The notes under the pieces: generated by a model
What the model was told of the DNA's origin: nothing
The model's input: the letters and a program-made list of their open reading frames with translations, nothing else
The model's database searches: none
Position numbers and translations under genes: made by a program
Shown: one piece after another, positions 23,632 to 31,265 of the stretch
Numbering within the stretch: position 1 is the first letter of the stretch
How the letters are laid out: the number at the start of each line of letters is the position of its first letter
Source of the DNA: an uncultured Oscillibacter sp.
GTDB lineage: Bacteria; Bacillota; Clostridia; Oscillospirales; Oscillospiraceae
Length of the DNA stretch: 45,992 nucleotides
Assembly (NCBI GenBank): GCA_947382875.1
Contig: CANDBG010000018.1
Span: 1-45,992, forward strand
Direction: 5' to 3'

Positions 23632-24324
23632 TTATGTATAATGCCGGCTGCCAAAAATGGCGGAGCCTACCCGAACCATGGTAGCCCCGGCGCGGATGGC
23701 ATCTTCATAGTCGGCGCTCATGCCCATGGATAGCTGTTGTAAGCTATTATGGTACAATTTCCCGCCAATGTCAACAAAAAGTGTCCGAACTTTCTCAAAA
23801 TAGCGGCAATTTGCTGACCGATCCGCGTCTGCGGGCGGAATTGCCATCAGGCCCAAAACCTTGATATGCGGGCATTTCAGGGCAGCTTCCGCTCCGGCAA
23901 AAAGGTCGTTGGGCAGGAAGCCGCTTTTTGCCTCCTCCTCCCCGATATTGACCTCCAACAGTACATTTTGAACCAGATTCAGACCGGCGGCGGTTTTTTC
24001 AATGGCATCCAGCAGGGCCAGGGAACCGACGGATTCGATCAAATCCACCTTCCCCACCACCTGCTTGACCTTGTTCCGCTGCAAGTGGCCGATGAAATGC
24101 AGCGGCGCGCCGTCGTAAGCGTGGTCCGCCAGCTTGGCGGTCATCTCCTGGACCCGGTTTTCTCCCAGGGCATCGATCCCGGCGGCGACGGCTTCCCGGC
24201 AGGCGGTGGCGTCGTTCATTTTGCTCGCGCCTACCAGCAGGATTTCTCCCGGGTCCCGGCCCGCCTCCCGGGCGGCGGCGGCCATGTTCGCCCGTACCTG
24301 GGCGATGTTTTCGGCAATGGACAT
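23632..24324 (-). CDS. yggS: YggS/PLPBP-family pyridoxal-phosphate homeostasis protein
   Basis: 230 residues, normal length. Single-domain PLP-binding TIM barrel with no known enzymatic reaction; it buffers PLP and affects amino acid and keto acid pools. Key elements: VGASKMND with the PLP-binding lysine, GENRVQE, HFIGHLQ, LSMGMSAD and RVGSAIFG. Its place just before sepF is conserved in Firmicutes and Actinobacteria. Confidence 0.95.
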   Translation of the reverse strand: MSIAENIAQVRANMAAAAREAGRDPGEILLVGASKMNDATACREAVAAGIDALGENRVQEMTAKLADHAYDGAPLHFIGHLQRNKVKQVVGKVDLIESVGSLALLDAIEKTAAGLNLVQNVLLEVNIGEEEAKSGFLPNDLFAGAEAALKCPHIKVLGLMAIPPADADRSANCRYFEKVRTLFVDIGGKLYHNSLQQLSMGMSADYEDAIRAGATMVRVGSAIFGSRHYT

Positions 24325-24344
24325 CTCAATCTTCCTTTTCTCTG

Positions 24345-25601
24345 TTATTGCAGAACCTTCCGGTCATACAGCCCCTTCGCTGACACGATCACCTTTTCCC
24401 CGTGCCGGATGAGCAGCTCGTTTTCCGTCCCCGACACGGCCTGCACCAAAACGAAATTTTCTCCGGTATACACAACGTTCACCGGCTTGAACCGCGCCCG
24501 CATTCCTACGACGCAATAAACGCCGGTCTCTTCCGTCCGGGTATAACCCCCGTCCTCGTTCTGCACGGTGCGCTCTGCCCGCAGGGCCGTTTTGGGTACG
24601 CGGATTCCTTCCGCGGTGTCGTAAAGGATTTCCGCCCGCTGCTGACGCAACAGAGTCAGCTCCTGCAGATAGCTTGTCCCTTTGAAAATGGTCACGACCC
24701 GTCCGTTCTCCGCCGGGCCGATGGAATCCAATACGACCGGTAAATCCCGGTCCACGCCCTTGGCAAACCGCAGCGATAACGTGCCGTTTGGCAGGGCGTC
24801 CAGCATGGCGGCATCCCCGGCGGTGAGGATGGCCGCGTAATACCAGATGTCGCCCAGGACCAGCTTGCCCACGTGACCGCCGGTCTCCGTCTGGGCGGTC
24901 AGGCTCCCCAGTTGGGAGGGCGTCATGCCGTCCAGCATTTCCGGCGTCAGAACCGTCTCGAAGCCGTCCACTTCGCCGGAATAGAGGCCCGCCTCCGGGG
25001 CTGTGATGCGCCGGACCGATCCCGCCGCCTGCGACCGCAGACTTTGCAGCTGCGTCTCCACTTCCTGAATCTGCGCGGGCAGGTCTCCGCCGCCGTCGGT
25101 GTAGTCCCGCTTCATCACCAGCGCCCGCAGCTCGGACGCCTCGTTTTCCGCGTCATAGAGGCGGTCCGCGGTGATGTGGCGGCGATAGCTCAAAATGCTT
25201 TCCCCGATCTGGCTGTCCAGCTTCTTGACGGTGCCGGAATCCAGGTTTTCCTGGGCGTAGCGGAGCTGTTCCAGGCGATTCGCCAGGGTTTCGATTTCCG
25301 CCTGACGGTCCAGGGAGGACTGGTCCGCATACACCGCCGCGACGGTTCCTCCGGCGCTGACCCGTTCGCCCTCCGCCCGCTGAATGCGGAGGAGCCCTCC
25401 GGAATCACCGGTCAGGACCCGTTCCGTCCGGACCACATAGCCGGTGGCCTCCACTCCAAGCTCGACTTGATAACCATAGGCCAGCGTGGTGGTGAGGGGA
25501 TCGTTGATGTAGCCCGCGGCCTGAAAGACGAAATAGGACAACACCCCCAGGGCGACTGCGGCGGTGAGCAGCTTCATGCCCAGTCCTTGCCTGATCTTCA
25601 T
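24345..25601 (-). CDS. HlyD-like membrane-fusion (adaptor) protein
   Basis: 418 residues from the ATG at 25601, 4 bases after the hfq stop. An ATG eight codons later (25577) has a better ribosome site (AAGGA, 7 bases) and is a real alternative. One N-terminal membrane helix (LLTAAVALGVLSYFVFQAA), then a lipoyl-like half motif (GLLRIQRAEGERVSAGGTVAAVYA), a helical hairpin region (about 100-200) and a second barrel half with APEAGLYSGEVDG. This is the adaptor architecture of HlyD/EmrA/RND systems, but no transporter gene is next to it. Position in the hfq-yggS-sepF-divIVA run suggests an envelope or division role (inference). Confidence 0.85.
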   Translation of the reverse strand: MKIRQGLGMKLLTAAVALGVLSYFVFQAAGYINDPLTTTLAYGYQVELGVEATGYVVRTERVLTGDSGGLLRIQRAEGERVSAGGTVAAVYADQSSLDRQAEIETLANRLEQLRYAQENLDSGTVKKLDSQIGESILSYRRHITADRLYDAENEASELRALVMKRDYTDGGGDLPAQIQEVETQLQSLRSQAAGSVRRITAPEAGLYSGEVDGFETVLTPEMLDGMTPSQLGSLTAQTETGGHVGKLVLGDIWYYAAILTAGDAAMLDALPNGTLSLRFAKGVDRDLPVVLDSIGPAENGRVVTIFKGTSYLQELTLLRQQRAEILYDTAEGIRVPKTALRAERTVQNEDGGYTRTEETGVYCVVGMRARFKPVNVVYTGENFVLVQAVSGTENELLIRHGEKVIVSAKGLYDRKVLQ

Positions 25602-25605
25602 GACG

Positions 25606-25842
25606 TTATGTAGGGAATTCTTCCGGCGACAGCTCCACGGGCCGGATGGGGGCAATGGTGGAAATGGCGTGCTTGTAAATTACCTGCTGCCGGCCCTCGG
25701 TGTCGAGGATGACAACAAAGGCGTCAAAGCCGGCGATGACGCCCCGCATCTGAAACCCGTTCATGAGAAACATGGTGACGGGTACCCGGTCCCGTTTGGC
25801 CCGGAGGAGAAAAATGTCCTGTAAGTTCGCTTTGTTTTGCAT
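25606..25842 (-). CDS. hfq: RNA chaperone Hfq
   Basis: 78 residues, the usual size for Firmicutes. Hfq forms a hexameric Sm-like ring that binds small RNAs and mRNA. The Sm1 region ([25 protein letters not shown]) and the Sm2 signature YKHAIST (56-62) are intact. The N-terminal loop reads FLLRAKRD rather than the common FLN..RK form, a small departure near the proximal-face RNA site. AAAGGAG precedes the ATG. miaA lies upstream, the conserved miaA-hfq order, with a GC-rich hairpin gap of 108 bases. Confidence 0.97.
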   Translation of the reverse strand: MQNKANLQDIFLLRAKRDRVPVTMFLMNGFQMRGVIAGFDAFVVILDTEGRQQVIYKHAISTIAPIRPVELSPEEFPT

Positions 25843-25950
25843 AATCGTCCGCTCCTTTTTTCTGTGCCGCGCCCTGAATAAATTTGGCTTGCCGGAGAGC
25901 CGGGCGGCGGCGGTTGTTTCCCGGCCGGACGAAGGGTTCGTCCGCCATTC

Positions 25951-26895
25951 CTAGAATACGCCTGCCATAGAGAGAATTTCCGTCGAAATCTGTAAGGCCC
26001 GGGCAAAATCCCGGTCTTTTTCCCAAAAAATCCAATGGATGGCTGGATTCCGCCGCAGCCACGTCAGCTGCCGCTTCGCATACTGCCGGGAACGCAGCTT
26101 TACTTCCGCAATGGCCTCCGCTTCGCTGGCGGTTCCGTCCAGCACGCCCAGAAACTCCTTGCAGCCGATGGCCTGCAGGGCGGTTGCGTCTCTTGGAAGC
26201 CCCTGTGCCAGAAGGGCTTTGACTTCCGTCAGGAGTCCGTCGGAAACCATTCGGTCGACCCGTTGGTCAATCAGCGCCTTCATGTCCGCCCGGTCTGCGA
26301 ATTGCAGACCCAGCCAGATTGCCTCGTAGCGGGGCGGCTGGTTTTTCGTGGCCTGATTGTGGGCCGTGATGGTCTCTCCGGTTTCCTGGTAGACCTCCAG
26401 CGCCCGAAGAATGCGTTTTTCATCGGCAGGATGGAGGCGTTCCGCCGCCGCCGGGTCTATGCGGCGGAGTTCTTCCAAAAGAGGAACGATACCCTCTGTT
26501 TTCAGACGCTCCTGCAGCTTTTGGCGGATTTCTCCGCCGGCCTGTCCGGCGGCAAAGCCGTGGTTCCGAATCACCGCGTCCATCCAAAGGCCCGTGCCGC
26601 CTACGAGAATCGGCAGCTTTCCCCGCTGCAAAATTCCGTCGATGATGGGGACGGCGGTTTCGGCGTAGCGGGCCGCCGACCAATGTTCGGATGGGTCTGC
26701 AACTGCAACCATGTGATGCGGAATACCATCCATTTCTTTTTCCGTGGGGGCGGCGGTGCCGATGGTCATTCCTTTGTAAATCTGCATCGAGTCCGCAGAG
26801 ACCACCTCGCCGTTGTACCGCTTCGCCAGCAGCACGCCAAGGGTCGTCTTACCGCATGCGGTGGGGCCTGCGACGCAGACGATTTTTCCGTTCAT
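25951..26895 (-). CDS. miaA: tRNA dimethylallyltransferase
   Basis: 314 residues from the ATG at 26895, one base after the stop of the upstream gene, with GGGAG 7 bases away. MiaA adds the isopentenyl group to A37 of tRNAs reading UNN codons. P-loop GPTACGKTT (16 residues in from the alternative start), SADSMQIYKGM, VGGTGLWMDA, and the C-terminal RQYAKRQLTWLR motif are all present. MiaB, the next enzyme on the same base, is also in this window upstream of mutS. Confidence 0.97.
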   Translation of the reverse strand: MNGKIVCVAGPTACGKTTLGVLLAKRYNGEVVSADSMQIYKGMTIGTAAPTEKEMDGIPHHMVAVADPSEHWSAARYAETAVPIIDGILQRGKLPILVGGTGLWMDAVIRNHGFAAGQAGGEIRQKLQERLKTEGIVPLLEELRRIDPAAAERLHPADEKRILRALEVYQETGETITAHNQATKNQPPRYEAIWLGLQFADRADMKALIDQRVDRMVSDGLLTEVKALLAQGLPRDATALQAIGCKEFLGVLDGTASEAEAIAEVKLRSRQYAKRQLTWLRRNPAIHWIFWEKDRDFARALQISTEILSMAGVF

Positions 26896-26896
26896 G

Positions 26897-27508
26897 TCAA
26901 AACTCCCGTCCAAACTGCCGGGCTTTTTCCTTTGCCTCAGTCAGAATTTCCGGGACCTTCGACGGGTCCACGTCCAGACCGCCCGCAAACACGTAGTCAA
27001 ACCGCGGAATGCCGAACATCTCCGACAACTGCTTCCAGTAGAGAACCCCCAGGCTCTCCGGCTTTTCAAAATCGCCGCCGGTGGTGATGTAAAGCAGCCG
27101 GGACGCCTTGCAGTCGCCGTGACAGCCGTCGGCCTCGTAGTGGTAGCACAGGCCGCAGGCGGAAATGTGTTCAATGTAGATTCGCAGCGCGGCGGGGAAC
27201 GTCAGGTCCCAGAAGGGCGCCGCTACGACAATCGTTTCCGCCTCCCGGAAAATCCGCGCCGGACGAAACAGCGGGTCCGAAAAATCGCCGGAGGCGGCCA
27301 GCGCGTCCCGTTTCTCAAGGGCCGCTTCCGTAAACGGCTGCAAGCCCATTTTGTCTACCCGCACCATCGTATGCGCGTCGTCGGGGTGCGCTTCCTGCCA
27401 AGCGTCCAGAAAGGCCAACGCCACGCCGTACGTCCGGGACGCCGCTCCCCGCTGGCTGATGCAGGCGTTGACAAACAGGAGCTTCGTGCCCCAATCCGCT
27501 TGTTTCAT
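26897..27508 (-). CDS. flavodoxin-fold NAD(P)H-dependent oxidoreductase
   Basis: 203 residues from the ATG at 27508 (GGAG 4 bases upstream). Flavodoxin-like fold of the azoreductase/quinone-reductase group: N-terminal strand LLFVNACIS with the phosphate-binding RGAASRT, then AETIVVAAPFWDLTFPAALRIYIEH, the FMN-binding segment, and TTGGDF. A CGLCYHYEADGCHGDC stretch contains four cysteines, which is unusual for the family and may bind a metal. Lies between a DUF6440-like gene and miaA in the mut-miaA run. Confidence 0.88.
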   Translation of the reverse strand: MKQADWGTKLLFVNACISQRGAASRTYGVALAFLDAWQEAHPDDAHTMVRVDKMGLQPFTEAALEKRDALAASGDFSDPLFRPARIFREAETIVVAAPFWDLTFPAALRIYIEHISACGLCYHYEADGCHGDCKASRLLYITTGGDFEKPESLGVLYWKQLSEMFGIPRFDYVFAGGLDVDPSKVPEILTEAKEKARQFGREF

Positions 27509-27509
27509 T

Positions 27510-27704
27510 TCACTCCATCCCTTCAAACACCGTCGTGATTACCGGTTTGCCTTCCCGGTCCAGCAGAGGCGTCAGGCCGCCGCTGCTGCCCGATTGATGA
27601 TAAAGATAATTTACACCCGTTTTCTTGTCAATCAAAATCTTTGTCCCCGTCGCAAAACTTTCCTGATTGTACCCGACCACAAACCGCTCGTTTTTCTTGC
27701 CCAT
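27510..27704 (-). CDS. DUF6440-like small protein
   Basis: 64 residues from the ATG at 27704, with GGAGGAA 5 bases upstream. Basic start (MGKKNERF), then a short beta-rich body whose ILIDKKTGVNYLYHQSGSSGGLTPLLDREGKPVI segment matches my recollection of DUF6440 proteins, small clostridial proteins of unknown role. Stop overlaps the start region of the oxidoreductase gene, and the gap to mutL is 13 bases, so it belongs to the same transcript. Confidence 0.75.
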   Translation of the reverse strand: MGKKNERFVVGYNQESFATGTKILIDKKTGVNYLYHQSGSSGGLTPLLDREGKPVITTVFEGME

Positions 27705-27717
27705 AACTTCCTCCAAT

Positions 27718-29604
27718 CTATGCTCGTTTGAACATTTTTTCCAATTCGTACTTCGTCAGCTTCACGGCGACGGGCCGCCCGTGGGGGCAATACTGCACCT
27801 CGCCGCTCTGCACCTTCTCCACCAGCACCCGAAGCTCTGCCGGGTCACTGGTCCACCCGCCCTTGATGGCCGCCTTGCAGGCCATGGTATGCAGCATGGC
27901 TTCCCGGCGTTCCTCCATGGAGCGGCCCGTGGTCAGGCACGACGCCAGTTCTTCCAGCGTCGCACAGGCGTCTGCGGCGTCGATGTCCGCCGGGACCTCC
28001 CGCACCAGAACGGTCCTGCCGCCGAAGTCCTCACAGGCAAAACCGAACCGCTCCAGCAGCGGCAGATTGTCCAGCAGCACCGCTTTGTCGGTCTCGTCGA
28101 GCTCCACCGCGGCAGGGGTCAGAAGCACCTGACGCGCCGGCGGCTCCTGCGTCGCTTTCAGACGGTCAAAGTTGATGCGCTCGTGAGCGGCGTGCTTGTC
28201 AATCAGCCATACACAGCCGTCCTCGCTCTCGCAGACAATGTACGTCCGCAGCACTTCCCCCGCAATCCGCCATGGCGCTTCTTTTACCGGCGCAATGGTT
28301 CGCTGACCGGGAACTTCTTCCCGCCGGGCCTGGGGAATCGCCGGAGGAAACGTTCGGGGTTTTTCCGGGACCGGTTTCTGTTCCTGCGGCAAATCGTTCC
28401 GGGTTTTTGCGCCGTAGGAAACGACCGGCGCGCTGTCCGACAGGCGCGCAGTTGCAGACGGTCTCTCTGAATTCCAAGCAGGAGGCTTTGGAGAATGGAC
28501 CGTGGAGGATTTCGCTCCGCCGGCCGCTTGTGCGCGGTACGCTTTGGCATCCATGCTCTGGAAGAAATCGCCCCGCAGATTCTTTACCTGCTCCGGCTGC
28601 GGCGCGGTAGGTTGAGGCGTCCCCTTTGCGGCAAGGCTGTCCAAAACGGTGTGGTATACCGCGTCAAATACTTCCCGTTCTCCGGCAAATTTTACCTGCG
28701 TCTTCGCCGGGTGAACGTTCACGTCCACCAGCGTTACCGGAAGCGTGACCGCCAGCACACAACCCGGAAATTTGCCCTTCATGATCTGATTCCGATATCC
28801 TTCTTCCAGCGCGGCGGTCAGGAGCTGGGATTTGATAAACCGTCCATTGACGAAAAACACCTGCATGGACCGGGACCCGCGGCATTGCAGCGGCGCGGTC
28901 ACAAAACCGGATACGGAAACGTCTCCGCCGGTTCCCTGTACGGGCGTCAGGCTTTTGGCGAAGTCCCGGCCCAGCGCGGCGTAAATCGCAGATTCCAGAC
29001 GTCCGTCGCCGGGGGTGTGCAGGGCGTCCGCGCCGTCCTTGCGGAACTGGAAGGATATATCTGGATGAGACAACGCCAAATGCTGCATCAGACCGTTTAC
29101 AGCAGCAGTTTCCGCGCTGTCCTTCCGCATGAATTTCAGACGGGCGGGCGTGTTATAAAACAAATCTTGTACTGTAATTGCAGTGCCCTCCGGTGCGCCT
29201 GCGTCCTCCACCGAACCGGGTACGCCGCCTTCCAGGTGCAGGGACGCCCCAGCGGGATCGCCCCGGCGGCGGGACAGGATATCCACCCGGCTTACGGCGG
29301 AAATCGCCGCCAGCGCCTCGCCGCGAAAACCCAGCGTACCGATTTTTTCCAGGTCTTCCGGCTCCCGGAGCTTGGAGGTCGCATGGCGCAGAAACGCCGT
29401 GGGCAGTTCCGCCGGCGGAATGCCGCAACCGTTGTCCGTCACACGAATCAGGCCCATACCGCCCCGCCGGATCTCCACCACTACGGCGGAACTGCCTGCG
29501 TCAATGGCATTCTCTACCAGTTCCTTGACAACGCTCGCCGGACGCTCCACGACCTCGCCTGCTGCAATCAGATCCGCCACGTGGGGGGGAAGCTGTTGAA
29601 TCAT
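27718..29604 (-). CDS. mutL: DNA mismatch repair protein MutL
   Basis: 628 residues. N-terminal GHKL ATPase: VVKELVENAIDAG (25-37), DNGCGI (57-62), GFRGEAL (92-98), and the ATPase/transducer region to ~330, then a disordered linker to ~440. The C-terminal domain carries the nicking-endonuclease set of bacteria without MutH: DKHAAHERINFD (469-480, where the usual DQHA(x)2E(x)4E has Lys for Gln and Asp for the last Glu), ACKAAIKG (575-582) and CPHGRP (606-611). So it should nick DNA with its own active site. Part of mutS-(CPBP)-(AEC)-mutL-...-miaA-hfq. Confidence 0.97.
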   Translation of the reverse strand: MIQQLPPHVADLIAAGEVVERPASVVKELVENAIDAGSSAVVVEIRRGGMGLIRVTDNGCGIPPAELPTAFLRHATSKLREPEDLEKIGTLGFRGEALAAISAVSRVDILSRRRGDPAGASLHLEGGVPGSVEDAGAPEGTAITVQDLFYNTPARLKFMRKDSAETAAVNGLMQHLALSHPDISFQFRKDGADALHTPGDGRLESAIYAALGRDFAKSLTPVQGTGGDVSVSGFVTAPLQCRGSRSMQVFFVNGRFIKSQLLTAALEEGYRNQIMKGKFPGCVLAVTLPVTLVDVNVHPAKTQVKFAGEREVFDAVYHTVLDSLAAKGTPQPTAPQPEQVKNLRGDFFQSMDAKAYRAQAAGGAKSSTVHSPKPPAWNSERPSATARLSDSAPVVSYGAKTRNDLPQEQKPVPEKPRTFPPAIPQARREEVPGQRTIAPVKEAPWRIAGEVLRTYIVCESEDGCVWLIDKHAAHERINFDRLKATQEPPARQVLLTPAAVELDETDKAVLLDNLPLLERFGFACEDFGGRTVLVREVPADIDAADACATLEELASCLTTGRSMEERREAMLHTMACKAAIKGGWTSDPAELRVLVEKVQSGEVQYCPHGRPVAVKLTKYELEKMFKRA

Positions 29605-29629
29605 TTGCGTACCTCCTTTCAGGTCCTTG

Positions 29630-30538
29630 TTACAAAATCAGCATCACCAGGGGAATTGTCACAACTGCGGCCAGTGTAGTAACAAACGTCACCTGCGCCA
29701 TGCATTTTGTGTCTCCGCCGTATTCCATACACAACAGCGCGCCATTCATCGCGGCGGGCATCGCCATCTGCACGACGCCTACCTGCATAACCAGTCCGCC
29801 AAACCCCAGGGCGGTCAAAATCGGATACAGCGCCGCAGGCAGCGCAAGCAGACGGATTGCCGTCAGAATCCACATCCGCGGCGAAGCCAGCACATCTTTT
29901 ACCGGCAGGTCCGCCAGCAGAGAGCCAACCAGCATCAAGCTCAGCGGAACCGATACGTCTCCCACCAGCGACAGCATCTCTCCAATCAGCGCCGGAGGCC
30001 GAAACCGGGCAAACGCCAGAACCAGTCCCAGCGCCGCCGCCAGCACGCAGGGCGACAGCAGTTGTTTCCATTGAAACCGCTTCGCGCCAACCAGCAGCAG
30101 CGGACCGACGGTATAGTTCAGCAAATTGAAGGGAATCGCCAGAATTACGGCGTAAAACAACGCCTCCGGCCCAAACAGGCCCATCACAACCGGGTAGCCG
30201 ATGAACCCAACGTTGTTGAACACCATCGTATAACGCCACACGCCGATTTGTCCCGGCGTGCCGCCCAGCAGACGCGGAACCGCCAGGGCAAAAAGGAATT
30301 CCAGCGCGTAAAACACAACGCCTACGCCCAAAACCGAGAGAATCACACTGGCTTCCGGCAGCTCGTCTCCCATCAGCACGGTCCCCACAATCATCGCCGG
30401 CATGGTGATGTTCAGCGAGAGCTTGGAAAGTTTCGAGTCCACCTCCCCGCCCAGATAGCCCAGGCGGTTTGCAAGACAGCCCGCACCCAAGGCGAATAAA
30501 ATGACCAGCATTTCGCTGAGGGTGTCCAGAAAACGCAT
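29630..30538 (-). CDS. AEC-family (auxin efflux carrier-like) transporter
   Basis: 302 residues with about ten membrane segments in two similar halves, as in AEC permeases (PF03547), which export small carboxylates such as malate or mevalonate-like acids. Seen: the FNNVGFIGYPVV segment of helix crossing, MPAMIVGTVL and the later VQMAMPAAMNGALL repeat. GGAGG precedes the ATG. Sits between the CPBP protease gene and mutL, so it interrupts the usual mutS-mutL pair; the link to repair is probably incidental. Confidence 0.9.
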   Translation of the reverse strand: MRFLDTLSEMLVILFALGAGCLANRLGYLGGEVDSKLSKLSLNITMPAMIVGTVLMGDELPEASVILSVLGVGVVFYALEFLFALAVPRLLGGTPGQIGVWRYTMVFNNVGFIGYPVVMGLFGPEALFYAVILAIPFNLLNYTVGPLLLVGAKRFQWKQLLSPCVLAAALGLVLAFARFRPPALIGEMLSLVGDVSVPLSLMLVGSLLADLPVKDVLASPRMWILTAIRLLALPAALYPILTALGFGGLVMQVGVVQMAMPAAMNGALLCMEYGGDTKCMAQVTFVTTLAAVVTIPLVMLIL

Positions 30539-30560
30539 GGTTTATTCCTCCAAACTTGCC

Positions 30561-31265
30561 TCACGCAAGGATTGTTAAATAGGACAGGGCGTTGTACGCC
30601 GCGTGAATGACCACGGAAGCCCAAAGCGTGCCGGAATGGTCGTAGGCCCAGGCCAGCACCAGCCCGGGAATCAAATACGGCGGCATCCGTAAAAAACACG
30701 ACAAATCCCGCCGCGCTACGGCAAACTGCCACACATGAAGCAGCGCAAACAGCAGACAGCTTACCACATACGCCTGCAAGCGGCTGCGGTCCTTCAGGCT
30801 TCCGAAGACAAAACCGCGGAACAATACTTCTTCCACGAACGGCGCAAGAAACACCACAATCAAAAGCATCGACAGCGGCGCGCCGCTGGCATGTCTGGAA
30901 ATGGCAGAGTCGTTGAGGTTCGCGGGGGCTGGACTGGAAAAGAGCAGATTCAGCCCGTACAGGGCCGCCAGACCAACAGCGGCCGTTTTCATGGCTGTAT
31001 GGGGGTCTTCGGCAAAACGCCGGGTGGTTCTGACCAGAAAACGGCGGAAAATCAGAACCGTGACGGCAAATACCACGTAGTAGTACAGAACGCTTTGAAG
31101 ATCTCTGTCAATGGACCATCCAAAAAGCTCTTCTGCCCGGGAAAAGACAGGACCGGCCGCCAGAGGCAAGAGGAAAAGGTACAGCGCAAAAAAGACAATC
31201 CCTGTAAACTGTTCTCCCGGCGTCAGACTGCCCTTTCGTGTCCTTAACGGGACTTTGCGTCTCAT
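30561..31265 (-). CDS. CPBP-family intramembrane glutamic protease
   Basis: 234 residues with several membrane segments. The catalytic signature FVEEVLFRGFVFG (EExxxR type) is followed by FALLHVW and the last His/Asn-containing segment HAAYNALSYL, as in CPBP (CAAX-protease and bacteriocin-processing) proteins. Members cleave prenylated or leader peptides or protect against bacteriocins; the substrate here is unknown. Overlaps the mutS stop by 4 bases (ATGA), so it is translationally coupled to mutS. Confidence 0.92.
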   Translation of the reverse strand: MRRKVPLRTRKGSLTPGEQFTGIVFFALYLFLLPLAAGPVFSRAEELFGWSIDRDLQSVLYYYVVFAVTVLIFRRFLVRTTRRFAEDPHTAMKTAAVGLAALYGLNLLFSSPAPANLNDSAISRHASGAPLSMLLIVVFLAPFVEEVLFRGFVFGSLKDRSRLQAYVVSCLLFALLHVWQFAVARRDLSCFLRMPPYLIPGLVLAWAYDHSGTLWASVVIHAAYNALSYLTILA

